Both the position numbers and the translations under genes were made by a program. From positions 62,001 to 126,000 of the forward strand of contig CAVYDG010000014.1 of the NCBI GenBank assembly GCA_963767245.1: 64,000 bases of DNA. The letters run 5' to 3'. The stretch comes from Roseiarcus sp963767245. GTDB lineage: Bacteria > Pseudomonadota > Alphaproteobacteria > Rhizobiales > Beijerinckiaceae. Under the pieces are notes generated by a model. That model worked only from the letters and a program-made list of their open reading frames with translations, made no database searches and was not told the DNA's origin. Positions 10,248-18,458 of the stretch are shown here, one piece after another (position 1 is the first letter of the stretch; every line of letters starts with the position of its first letter).

Positions 10248-10961
10248 TCAGCGCCAATCGTCGAGCGCGAAGATCCCGGGCCGGCTATAGGCGGGCTCGT
10301 CCGGACGGTGCATCGTGACGACCTGGACGCGGCTGCGGAATCCTCGCGCAATCATCTGCCGGTAGGCCTCCTCGCGCGCCGTACTGACCCCTGCCAGCAC
10401 GTTCGCCATGCCCGCCGAGCGGGCGAGCGCCCCGCAGGCGTCGAGAAGCGCCCCGAAGCGGACGTCCGCTCCCGGCCCCGGTCTTACAGCGCCGAACTTG
10501 ACGAACAGGCAATCGGCGCCGGCCTCGCTCGCGGGCCCCCAGTGACAGACGGCGAAACCGTCAACGCGGCTCCCGCCGCCTGGCAGAAAGAGCGTGTCGC
10601 CGAGATTGCGCGCCGCCACCGTGCGGATTTCGCCGCCAAGGTCGAGCCCCTCATAGACTTCTTCGGTTAGCGCCCGGCTGGCCTTTTCGGCTTCCTGCCG
10701 CTCGCCGGCGGCAAGCCCGGAATAGCGCGGCGCGGCCGGGAGTGCGCCGGCCCCGGCCGGGGCGGCCATGATCGCGGTCAGAGTGCGGGGGTAGAACCCA
10801 AACTTCTGATAAAGCCAGAGGTGCTTCGTGCTCTGTGGGAATGTGCAAAGACCGGCATGACTGACGCCCCAGCGCTCGAATTGGCTGCTGGCGGCTGCGA
10901 CAAGCGGCGAGGCTATGCCTTTGTCCCAGAGGTCCGGGCGGACGGACAGCGGTCCGAAGAA
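10248..10961 (-). pseudogene. GNAT N-acetyltransferase, 5'-truncated
   Basis: The reading frame holds the acetyl-CoA binding half of a GNAT enzyme: FFGPLSVRPDLWDKGIASPL (motif A), then LYQKFGFYPRTLTAIM, and a C-terminal half with LPGGGSRVDGFAVCHWGP and RQMIARGFRSRVQVV. Nothing before FFGPLSV matches a GNAT N-terminus; upstream the frame runs into the antisense of an SDR gene. Roughly the first 50-70 residues are missing. No start codon with a ribosome site remains at the break. It shares the same breakpoint (about 10951-10962) as the SDR remnant on the other strand. Confidence 0.75.
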
Positions 10962-11151
10962 TCTCGCCGCGTTCCTGATGTCCGACGGCTGCGAGTGGCT
11001 GAGCGGCGAGACCATCGCGATGGACGGCGCGGAGGCGATGGCGACAGGCGGCAATTTCTTTGAGTTGCGCCGTTGGGGCGACGGCGAATGGAAAGCGGCC
11101 CGCGAAGCCATCCAGGCCCTCAACGCGCGCGACAAGGCCGAGCGCGGCTGA
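10951..11151 (+). pseudogene. C-terminal remnant of an SDR (2,4-dienoyl-CoA reductase-like)
   Basis: About 66 codons remain: NLAAFLMSDGCEWLSGETIA, then MDGAEAMATGGNFFELRRWG and EWKAAREAIQALNARDKAERG to the stop. This is the end of a FabG/2,4-dienoyl-CoA reductase-like short-chain dehydrogenase of about 280 residues; the Rossmann fold and catalytic YxxxK region are absent. The frame upstream of 10951 is the antisense of the GNAT gene. Two head-to-head genes have therefore lost their 5' ends and their intergenic region in one event, or the assembly is joined wrongly here. Confidence 0.75.
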
Positions 11152-11216
11152 CGTTTGCGATCCGACGCAATCCTCTCCATCCTTGCGGTGAACCAAGTCA
11201 TTTAAGGAGAACAGCG

Positions 11217-11813
11217 TTGAGCAAGATACTGGTCATCGGCGCCGCCGGGCTCATTGGTGCAGAAGTCGTCAAGGCGCTCGGCGAAAGCGAATGCATCCCC
11301 GCGTCGCGCAATTCAGGCGAGCGAGTCGACATCTCGGACCCGAAATCGCTCGCCGCGCTGTTTGACCGGGTCGGGATGGTCGACGGGATCGTCTGCACAG
11401 GCGGAGCGGCGCGCTTCAAGCCCTGGGATCAGTTGACGGACGAAGACTGGACGTTTTCCCTCGCCAACAAATTGTTGGGCCAGGTCAATGTCGTCCGCTA
11501 CGGACTGAAGACCGTCCGGCCCGGCGGAGCGATCACGCTCACGAGCGGCACGGCGTCGCAAGATCCGTCTCCCGGCAGCGCGATCATCACAACCGTCAAT
11601 TCCGCTGTCGACGCTTTTGCCCGCGCGGTGGCCGCGGAGCCGTCGATTTCCGTGCGGGTCAATGTCGTTTCGCCGGGCTGGGTCTCCGAAACGCTGCAGG
11701 CGATCGGGCGCAATCCTGCGGAAGGCATTCGGGCCGCTGAGGTGGCCAAGATCATCGCCCGCCAATTTCGCGAGGGCGCAACGGGCTCGGTCGTCCAGGC
11801 GGCGAAGATCTGA
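11217..11813 (+). CDS. Short-chain dehydrogenase without the usual YxxxK
   Basis: A compact 198-residue SDR beginning SKILVIGAAGLIGAEVVKAL (dinucleotide site). It resembles a subgroup of small SDRs: DISDPKSLAALFDRVG, DGIVCTGGAARF, KLLGQVNVV, ITLTSGTASQDP, RVNVVSPGWVSETL. Where classical members have YxxxK it reads VNSAVDAFARAV, so both Tyr and Lys are replaced. Start TTG 11217 is chosen because AAGGAG lies at 11204-11209, seven bases before it, and the glycine motif begins at once. Redox substrate unknown. It follows the SDR remnant by 65 bases. Confidence 0.8.
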   Translation: MSKILVIGAAGLIGAEVVKALGESECIPASRNSGERVDISDPKSLAALFDRVGMVDGIVCTGGAARFKPWDQLTDEDWTFSLANKLLGQVNVVRYGLKTVRPGGAITLTSGTASQDPSPGSAIITTVNSAVDAFARAVAAEPSISVRVNVVSPGWVSETLQAIGRNPAEGIRAAEVAKIIARQFREGATGSVVQAAKI

Positions 11814-11965
11814 GAGTACGTCTGCACAATAGAACCGATCCGTCGCCATCGTCGCTCTAACGGATCAGGCAGTCGCTCGGCGCGCTATATCCACGACCTC
11901 CCACGTGGTATGTTCGACGCTGAAGGCGCTCCGTCCGAGGGGGGGCGCAGTATTGGGAGGGCTCC

Positions 11966-12331
11966 ATGATGTACCTTAGAGCGTCCGTGCTCTTGCTCTT
12001 GGCGGCGACGCCCAGCCAGGCCGAGTGTCATCATGACTATTTTAGATTTTATCATGGCTCCGAAGTTTCGGCGACAATGCGCGTAAGCAGCGGGGCGCCG
12101 TGTTCGATAAAATTCACGAACAGTGGGAGGTCGAACATCAATTCGATCGCGATCACCAAGCAGGCAAGTCAACGCACGGCATCTTGGAACGGTTCTACCG
12201 CCTATCCTGGGGTGTCGTACAGATCAGCGCCAGGGTACAAGGGGGACGACGAATTCTCATTTGATATCTCCGGGGCGAGCGCGCGCAGCACCAGCCCCGC
12301 GAGCGTTCGCGTCTCGGTAGACGTCAAGTAG
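11966..12331 (+). CDS. Small secreted protein, function unknown
   Basis: A 121-residue protein with a clear signal peptide (MMYLRASVLLLLAATPSQA, cleavage probably after SQA) and a mature part of beta-strand character: FRFYHGSEVSATMRV, CSIKFTNSG, APGYKGDDEFSFDISG, RVSVDVK. Two cysteines in the mature part (EC and PC) could form a disulfide. Similar short periplasmic proteins with a GYxGxDxFxF repeat occur in Rhizobiales without known role. The gene is lower in G+C than its neighbours (for example ATTTTAGATTTTATCATGG near 12040), which may mean recent acquisition. Confidence 0.6.
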   Translation: MMYLRASVLLLLAATPSQAECHHDYFRFYHGSEVSATMRVSSGAPCSIKFTNSGRSNINSIAITKQASQRTASWNGSTAYPGVSYRSAPGYKGDDEFSFDISGASARSTSPASVRVSVDVK

Positions 12332-12348
12332 ACCTCGACGCTTCTGCT

Positions 12349-12919
12349 TCACCACTCCGCCGCGCCTCCAGCCGCCTCGATCAGCGACGCGGCGACGTGG
12401 GGCGCGAACGAGCGCCAGACCTCAACATGGAACGTCGTCTGAGCCCGGCGCCACAGCACGATCTCCGCCTTGTCGAATATCGTGCGGGTCGCCATGCCGA
12501 CCGGAAAGGCCTTAAGGTCGAGGTCGAGCGGGCAGCCGGCGTTGAGCGCCCGCGCCGCCGCCGGTCCGCTGGCGATAAGTCCGATCTGGCGGTGCGAGAC
12601 GTCGACCAGGCTGTGGGCGGTTCCGTCGAGCACCAATTCGAGCATGTCGCCGAGCGGCGCGGGATCGGCGCCGTCCGCGATCATTAGCCATTCGTCCGGG
12701 CCGAGCCAGAGAGCCGCGCGCCCAGCGCCCTCGCCCGCCGGCCCGAGTCGGGCACGGCGGCTCAGCGCCGAAGGCGATGCCGCACGCGACGCGGGCGCCC
12801 TCGCCGCCCCGCAGGATGAAACGCGCGGCCGGCGGCGCCTCGGACAAGGCAAATCGCGGACCCGCAGGAAGGGCAAGGCCCTGCAGCGGCGAGCGCGCTG
12901 CAAGCACCGCATCAGACAT
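12349..12919 (-). CDS. soxG: Sarcosine oxidase gamma subunit SoxG (one frame break)
   Basis: The small gamma subunit of heterotetrameric sarcosine oxidase. It starts MSDAVLAARSPLQGLALPAG, overlapping the soxA stop by eight bases. In a second frame it continues AALWLGPDEWLMIADGADP, VDVSHRQIGLIASGPAA and CPLDLDLKAFPVG, with a C-terminus rich in FHVEVWRSFAPHV. The break is near 12760. The continuous protein would be about 190 residues, as usual. It completes the soxB-soxD-soxA-soxG order; both halves are well conserved, so a sequencing indel is likely. Confidence 0.85.
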
Positions 12920-15911
12920 GGAGACGCGCTCCCGGCTTGTCATAGAAGATCGGCGCCGTAACCGTCACCGGAATCGCGCCGCCCGGCATCGGCACATTGA
13001 GCTTCGCGCCGATGCGCGAGCGCCCCGCGGCGACGAGCGCGAGCGCGATCGAGCGGCCGAGCGTTGCGCTTGCGTAGGACGAGGTGACGTGGCCGAGCGC
13101 GGACGAGCCGGTCGGCGGGTTCGCGCTTTCCGTCACCTGCGCGCCCTCTTCGAGCACGATCGCCGGATCGTCGGTCAGGAGCCCGACCAGTTGCTTGCGA
13201 TTCGCCGCCAGCATGTCGGGGCGTTGAAGCGAGCGCTTGCCGACGAAGTCCTTCTTTGTCTTTCCGATCGCCCAGTCGAGGCCCAGGTCGGCGAGCGTCA
13301 CCGTGCCGTCGGTCTCCTGGCCGACGATGACGAAGCCTTTCTCGGCCCGCATCACATGCATCGACTCGGTGCCATAGGCGCACCCGCCCTGCTTTTGCAC
13401 TTCGCGCCATGCGGCTTCCCACACAGCGCGGCCGAAATGCGAGGGCACGTTGATCTCGTAGCCGAGCTCGCCGGTGAAGCTCACCCGCATCAGCCGCGCC
13501 GGAACGCCGCAGGCGTGCGCCTCGCGCACAGTCATATGGGCAAGAGCCTCGTTGGCGAGATCGACGCCGTCGATGAGCGGGGCGACGCAATCGCGCGCCT
13601 TCGGCCCCTGCAGCGCGATCGTCGCCCATTGCTCGGTGGTCGAAGTGAGCCAGACCTTGAGATCAGTGAACTCGGTCTGGAGATAGTCCTCCATCTGGGC
13701 GAGCACGGTGGGCGCGCCGCCAGTGGTCGTCGTCACATGGAAGCGGTCGGGTTTCAGGCGCGCGATCACGCCGTCATCGATGAGAAATCCCGCTTCGTTC
13801 AGCATGAGGCCATAGCGGCAGCGGCCGACTTCGAGCTTCTGGAACGCATTGGCGTACATGCGCTCGAGGAATATCGCCGCATCGGGGCCGACGACTTCGA
13901 TCTTGCCGAGCGTCGAAGCATCGAACAGGCCGACGCTTTCCCGGGTCGTGCGACATTCGCGCGCGACCGAGTCGTGCATCGATTCGCCTGCGCGGGGAAA
14001 ATACCAGGCGCGTTTCCATAAGCCCACGTCCTCGAAGGCGGCGCCGTTTTCGGCCGCCCAGTCGTGAATGGGCGTGCGGCGGATGGGATCGAACAGGTCG
14101 CCACGCGCCGGGCCGGCGAAGGCGCCGAAACTGACCGGCGTATAAGGCGGGCGAAAGGTGGTCAGTCCCACCTCGGGGACAGGCTTCGCCAGCGCGCGGG
14201 CTGCGATCGCGAGCGCGTTCATGTTCGAGAGTTTGCCCTGGTCGGTCGCCATGCCGGTCGTGGTGTAGCGCTTGATGTGCTCGATCGAGCGCATGCCCTC
14301 CTGCACCGCGAGGTTCACGTCCTTGGCGCAGACGTCGTTCTGGAAATCAACGAACGCCTTGGCGCGGCGGTCGGCGCCGGCGGGCGCTGCGACGAATGCG
14401 GCGCCCGGCGCCGGAAATGCGCCGGTCACGGCGTAGACCCGCGCGGCCGGCGCAGCGAAACCGGCCCCGGCCGCCGCGGCGCGCCCCGCCGCATCGCCCT
14501 CGGCGAGCGCGCCGGCAAAGTCGAAGGTCGCGTTGCAGGCGCCGGCCGACCGCTCGCGCTGCGCCGACGAGCCCGGTTTGAACATCTGCAGCGCCTCGTC
14601 GAAGACGAGCCTCCCGCGCGATTGTGAGAAAAGATGCACCGAAGGCGTCCAGCCGCCCGACATCAGGAGGGCGTCGCAGGCGACCGTCCGCCGTGCGCCG
14701 GCGACGTTCAGGCGCACGGCCTTGACCCGAAGCCGCCCGTCGGCGCCGGCGATCTCCGCCCCCTCCGCGACTTCGATTCCCGCAGCGCGCGCGGCCTCCG
14801 GCAGCGGTCCTTTCGCCTCGCCGCGGAGATCGGCGACGAGCATGACGTCGACGCCCGCCGCTTTCAGGTCGAGCGCGGCCCCATAGGCGCCATCGTGCGC
14901 GGTTGCGACGACGACGCGCTCGCCCACCTTGGCGCCATACTGGCCGCAATAGCGCCGCGCTGCATCGGCGAGCATCACGCCCGGGCGGTCGTTATTCGGG
15001 AACACCAGCGGGCGCTCGATCGCGCCGGTCGCCAGCACCACCTCGCGCACGCGAAATTGCCACAGCCGCTCGCGCGGCGAGTCGGGATCGGCGATGAGGT
15101 CCGGCTCGGCGATCCGCTCGTTGAGGGCGACGAAGTTCTGCGCGTAGTAGCCGAACGCTTGCGTTCGCGTCATCAGGCGGACGTTGGGCCGGTCGCGCAG
15201 CTGGGCGACCGCTCCCAGCAGCCAATCGCCCGCGCTCATGGTCTCGATCCTGGCCTCAGTCTCGGCGAGCAGGGAGCCGCCCGGCGCCGGGTTCTCGTCG
15301 CAGACGACGACCCGGGCGCCACTTGCGCTGGCGGCCAGCGCCGCCGCGAGACCGGCCGGGCCTGCGCCGACGATCAGGACGTCGCAATGGGCGAACGTCC
15401 GCTGATAGCGGTCAGGATCGGGCTCGCGCGGACCAACCCCGAGGCCTGCGGCGCGGCGGATCGCCGGCTCGTAGATATGCGTCCACGCCCAGTTCTTGCC
15501 GAACAGGTTCGGACCCATGAACGTCTTGTAATAGAAGCCGGCGCCGAACAACGGCGACAGGAGGTCATTGACCGCGCCGACGTCAAAGGTGAGCGAAGGC
15601 CAGCGATTCTGGCTCGAGGCGCTCAGTCCGTCGTAAAGCTCGATCTGGGTTGCGCGCAGGTTAGGCGTGAGCCGGCCGGGCCCGCGCGCGAGGCTGACGA
15701 GCGCGTTGGGCTCCTCCGCGCCGGCGCTGAGGATCCCGCGCGGCCGATGATACTTGTACGAGCGCCCGACGAGATGCACGCCATTGGCGAGCAGCGCGGA
15801 GGCGAGCGTGTCGCCGGCATAGCCTGCGTAAGCGACGCCGTCGAACGTGAAAGCGAGAGGGCGCGAGCGGTCGATCGAGCTACCGCCGGCAAGACGAAAC
15901 GGCTGGCTCAT
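12912..15911 (-). CDS. soxA: Sarcosine oxidase alpha subunit SoxA
   Basis: A 999-residue intact subunit. The N-terminal part has GRSYKYHRPRGILSAGAEEP (2Fe-2S-like ferredoxin domain without the full cysteine set, as in the family), then the FAD/NAD-binding core VGAGPAGLAAALAASASGARV, and a C-terminal aminomethyltransferase (GcvT)-like half with YANAFQKLEVGRCRYGLMLNEAGFL broken by family motifs such as GELGYEINVPSHFGRAVWEA. The enzyme oxidatively demethylates sarcosine to glycine, passing the methyl carbon to tetrahydrofolate in the cytosol. Start ATG 15911 overlaps soxD by four bases. Confidence 0.93.
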   Translation of the reverse strand: MSQPFRLAGGSSIDRSRPLAFTFDGVAYAGYAGDTLASALLANGVHLVGRSYKYHRPRGILSAGAEEPNALVSLARGPGRLTPNLRATQIELYDGLSASSQNRWPSLTFDVGAVNDLLSPLFGAGFYYKTFMGPNLFGKNWAWTHIYEPAIRRAAGLGVGPREPDPDRYQRTFAHCDVLIVGAGPAGLAAALAASASGARVVVCDENPAPGGSLLAETEARIETMSAGDWLLGAVAQLRDRPNVRLMTRTQAFGYYAQNFVALNERIAEPDLIADPDSPRERLWQFRVREVVLATGAIERPLVFPNNDRPGVMLADAARRYCGQYGAKVGERVVVATAHDGAYGAALDLKAAGVDVMLVADLRGEAKGPLPEAARAAGIEVAEGAEIAGADGRLRVKAVRLNVAGARRTVACDALLMSGGWTPSVHLFSQSRGRLVFDEALQMFKPGSSAQRERSAGACNATFDFAGALAEGDAAGRAAAAGAGFAAPAARVYAVTGAFPAPGAAFVAAPAGADRRAKAFVDFQNDVCAKDVNLAVQEGMRSIEHIKRYTTTGMATDQGKLSNMNALAIAARALAKPVPEVGLTTFRPPYTPVSFGAFAGPARGDLFDPIRRTPIHDWAAENGAAFEDVGLWKRAWYFPRAGESMHDSVARECRTTRESVGLFDASTLGKIEVVGPDAAIFLERMYANAFQKLEVGRCRYGLMLNEAGFLIDDGVIARLKPDRFHVTTTTGGAPTVLAQMEDYLQTEFTDLKVWLTSTTEQWATIALQGPKARDCVAPLIDGVDLANEALAHMTVREAHACGVPARLMRVSFTGELGYEINVPSHFGRAVWEAAWREVQKQGGCAYGTESMHVMRAEKGFVIVGQETDGTVTLADLGLDWAIGKTKKDFVGKRSLQRPDMLAANRKQLVGLLTDDPAIVLEEGAQVTESANPPTGSSALGHVTSSYASATLGRSIALALVAAGRSRIGAKLNVPMPGGAIPVTVTAPIFYDKPGARLHV

Positions 15912-16213
15912 CCGCTTCGCCCGGGTCGTTCGGCCGCGACCTCCGGGCGGGGCTCGCCGGCTTTGTACACCGCCAGGATCCTGTCGCTGACCGTGTCGCG
16001 CAGGCAATTGAAGAAGCGCCCGCAGCCGAACGCGTGGCGCCAGCGCTCGGCGGTCACGCCCTTGGGGTTCGAGCGGAAATAGAGGAAGCTCGCCCATTCC
16101 TCGTCAGACTGCGCACTGGGGTCGGCCGGTCGGGCGATATGCGCTTCGCCGCCGTAGCGGAATTCGATTTCCGGCCGCTCCATGCCGCAATAGGGACAGG
16201 CAATCAGCAGCAT
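15908..16213 (-). CDS. soxD: Sarcosine oxidase delta subunit SoxD
   Basis: A 101-residue subunit with the zinc-site cysteines of SoxD: MLLIACPYCGMERPEIEF at the N-terminus and AFGCGRFFNCLRDTVSD near the C-terminus, plus the family segment EWASFLYFRSNPKGV. Start ATG 16213 lies seven bases after the soxB stop and its stop overlaps soxA by four bases, which supports one operon. Normal length. Confidence 0.93.
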   Translation of the reverse strand: MLLIACPYCGMERPEIEFRYGGEAHIARPADPSAQSDEEWASFLYFRSNPKGVTAERWRHAFGCGRFFNCLRDTVSDRILAVYKAGEPRPEVAAERPGRSG

Positions 16214-16220
16214 GACGGGC

Positions 16221-17471
16221 TCAGTGCGCCACGGCCGCGGCGGCGGCTTCGTCGATGAGGCGGCCGGAGCGGAAACGGTCGAGCGTGAAGGGCGCCGCGA
16301 ACGGGTGCGGCTGGCCACGAGCGATCGTATGCGCGAACACATGGCCCGAGCCCGGCGTCGCCTTGAAACCGCCGGTGCCCCAGCCGCAATTGACGGTGAG
16401 GCCCGGAACCGGCGTCAGGCCGATGATCGGCGAGCGGTCGGGCGTCACGTCGACGATGCCGCCCCAGTTGCGCAGCATCCGCATCCGCCGCACCGGTGGA
16501 AACAGCTCGCAGATCGCCTCGAGCGTATGGTTGGCGATGTGAAGGCCGCCGGTCTGCGAATAGGAAATATAGGCGTCGGTGCCGGCGCCGATGACCAGTT
16601 CTCCCTTGTCCGATTGCGACATATAAGCGTGGATGGTGTTCGACATCACGACGCACGGCATCATCGGCTTGACCGGTTCGGAAACCAGCGCCTGCAGGGG
16701 ATAGCTCTCGAGCGGCATCCTGACGCCGGCCATCGCCATCACCACCGAAGTGTGGCCGGCCGCGACGACCCCGAGCCTTTTCGTCGCTATCGCGCCCCGC
16801 GTCGTTTCGACCCCCGAGACGGCGCCAGACGCGTCGCGGCGGATCGCGGTCGCCTCGCAGTTCTGGATGATGTCGACGCCGCGCGCCGAAGCCGCGCGCG
16901 CATAGCCCCAGGCGACCGCGTCGTGGCGCGCCGTGCCGCCGCGCCGCTGCAGCGCCGCGCCGACGACCGGGTAGCGGATGTCGCGGGCGATGTTCAAAAG
17001 CGGGCAGAAGGCCTTGGCTTCTTCAGGCGACAGCCATTCGTTGTCGACGCCGGCCAGGCGATTGGCGTGGACGTGACGCTTGGCGACCTGAATGTCGTGC
17101 GTATTGTGCGCGAGCATCATCACCCCGCGCGGCGAATACATGACGTTATAGTTGAGCTCCTGCGACAGGCCCTCCCAAAGTTTCAGCGCATGCTCATAGA
17201 GCGCGGCGGATTCCTCCCACAGATAATTGGAGCGGATGATGGTGGTGTTGCGTCCGGTGTTGCCGCCGCCGAGCCAGCCCTTCTCCAGCACCGCGACGTT
17301 GGCGAGGCCGTGCTCCGTGGCAAGGTAATAGGCGGTCGCCAACCCATGCCCGCCGGCTCCGATGATGACCGCATCATAGGCGGACTTCGGCTCGGGGTTG
17401 CGCCATTGCTCCGGCCAGCCGGAATTGTGCGCCAGAGCCTGCAACGCCACATTGGCAAAGGAAAATCGCAC
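16221..17471 (-). CDS. soxB: Sarcosine oxidase beta subunit SoxB
   Basis: The 416-residue flavoprotein subunit that carries covalent FMN and the sarcosine oxidation site. GTG 17471 is chosen because the family start pattern follows at once (VRFSFANVALQALAHNSGW). It shows DAVIIGAGGHGLATAYYLA (FAD site), EKGWLGGGNTGRNTTIIRSN, YSPRGVMMLAH, GGIVDVTPDRSPIIG and NCGWGTGGFKATPGSGHVFA. It is the first gene of the soxBDAG operon. No glyA, folD or purU lies alongside. Upstream are 281 bases to the divergent pqqA. Confidence 0.93.
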   Translation of the reverse strand: MRFSFANVALQALAHNSGWPEQWRNPEPKSAYDAVIIGAGGHGLATAYYLATEHGLANVAVLEKGWLGGGNTGRNTTIIRSNYLWEESAALYEHALKLWEGLSQELNYNVMYSPRGVMMLAHNTHDIQVAKRHVHANRLAGVDNEWLSPEEAKAFCPLLNIARDIRYPVVGAALQRRGGTARHDAVAWGYARAASARGVDIIQNCEATAIRRDASGAVSGVETTRGAIATKRLGVVAAGHTSVVMAMAGVRMPLESYPLQALVSEPVKPMMPCVVMSNTIHAYMSQSDKGELVIGAGTDAYISYSQTGGLHIANHTLEAICELFPPVRRMRMLRNWGGIVDVTPDRSPIIGLTPVPGLTVNCGWGTGGFKATPGSGHVFAHTIARGQPHPFAAPFTLDRFRSGRLIDEAAAAAVAH

Positions 17472-17752
17472 TTGGGCGCGCCTTGAGGTGAATTCGGCGG
17501 CGACGATTGCCCGCATTGACGCGCAATTGCGAGAATAATTTCGCGGCGCCGGCGCAACTTTGTTGCTTCGACGTCGCTCTCGTAGGCTGCGATGTCGGGC
17601 GACCTGATCGTTTGGCGCAACCAGTGGCTTTTCAAATCGGCTTGACGGACCACAATCGAGGCCAAAGAAGGGGTGACGCCCGGGGACGAACCTGATAACC
17701 TGGTCTCGCGCCGGGCAAGCCCCGGCTGGAATCGCGCCTTGTGGAGAGCCCA

Positions 17753-17830
17753 ATGAGCTGGACCGCCCCCGTCGTTGTCGAAGTCTGCGCTGGCATGGAA
17801 GTTACGGCTTATCTCTCCGCCGAAATGTGA
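17753..17830 (+). CDS. pqqA: PqqA, precursor peptide of the cofactor PQQ
   Basis: A 25-residue peptide, MSWTAPVVVEVCAGMEVTAY then LSAEM. It has the PqqA pattern: aromatic-rich start WTAP, the conserved GMEVT, and the Glu16-x3-Tyr20 pair that PqqE and its partners cross-link to form pyrroloquinoline quinone. The tail after SAE is shorter than the usual SAEIDTFN. A ribosome site GGAGAG lies at 17743-17748, five bases before the ATG. No pqqB, C, D or E is in the window, so this is a stand-alone copy. It lies about 600 bases before a PQQ-associated transport cluster. Confidence 0.85.
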   Translation: MSWTAPVVVEVCAGMEVTAYLSAEM

Positions 17831-17837
17831 GAACCGG

Positions 17838-17869
17838 CCGGCGTTTCCGCCAAAACCGCGGAGCGCCGG
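17838..17869 (+). other. Stem-loop just after pqqA
   Basis: Seven bases after the pqqA stop there is an interrupted hairpin: CCGGCG (17838-17843), CCGC (17847-17850), a seven-base loop, GCGG (17858-17861) and CGCCGG (17864-17869). No U run follows, so it is not a typical terminator. A stabilising or attenuating stem after pqqA is known in other bacteria and would fit the high expression this peptide needs; here that is inference. The rest of 17870-18090 shows no gene. Confidence 0.5.
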
Positions 17870-18090
17870 AATGCTTGCTCAATACCGCGATAGGGCGGCG
17901 CGCAGCGCCGCTTAGGGGACGCCTCTGGGGACCGGAGCGCGCAGGCTGAGTTGTTGCCTTTATTTTCCCCGCCGATGGTCCCTCCCTGCAGAATCGAGTC
18001 GCTCCGGATAAGGCCCTCCCGCGTTTTTGGCCGAATGCGGGGCAAACCAGGGTCCCGGCGCGCTTTAGCCAAGCATCGCTTTGGCGAAGG

Positions 18091-18429
18091 TCAGGGCGCG
18101 CAGCCGACGAGATCCTTGTCCTCGATGGAGAACGGCTTGCCGGTCTCGATCCGTATGCCTTTGGCCATGCACACCCGTCCATCGGCCAAGCTGAGCCGCG
18201 CGTCATATGCGCCTGTAGTCACGCCGGTCACCTTCACCCGCTCGTCATGGTCGACGGCGCCGTCGGGATCACTGGCGCATTGGTTGGGACCGAAGGTCGA
18301 TGTGCCGGCAGGCGCAAGTTCAAGCGATTTGACGATCGAGGAGGTCAGGTTCCAGAACCGCGTGTCCTTCGCCGTGGCGGGCTCAGCGCAAATGATCGCG
18401 GCGACGCTCAAGAAAATTGCGAGTTTCAT
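18091..18429 (-). CDS. Small periplasmic protein linked to PQQ clusters
   Basis: A 112-residue exported protein: signal peptide MKLAIFLSVAAIICAEPATA, mature start KDTRFWNLTSSIVKSLELAP, then GPNQCASDPDGAVDHDERVK and GRVCMAKGIRIETG, ending LVGCAP. The mature part has three cysteines. Related small proteins are often found beside PQQ-dependent alcohol dehydrogenase gene sets; no activity is known. ATG 18429 has GGAGGG eight to nine bases upstream. It diverges from the binding-protein gene with almost no space between them. Confidence 0.65.
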   Translation of the reverse strand: MKLAIFLSVAAIICAEPATAKDTRFWNLTSSIVKSLELAPAGTSTFGPNQCASDPDGAVDHDERVKVTGVTTGAYDARLSLADGRVCMAKGIRIETGKPFSIEDKDLVGCAP

Positions 18430-18458
18430 TGTCCCTCCCCCGGCGCATGCGCCGAACG

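Noticed and set aside
10821..11151. A complete small gene on the plus strand overlapping the GNAT gene
   Set aside because: Only the part after 10951 matches an SDR; the part before is antisense to the GNAT frame, so it is a remnant.
12777..16082. Long plus-strand open frames (414 and 482 codons) opposite soxA
   Set aside because: They have no motif or start site and mirror the SoxA frame; the SoxA protein is full length and conserved.
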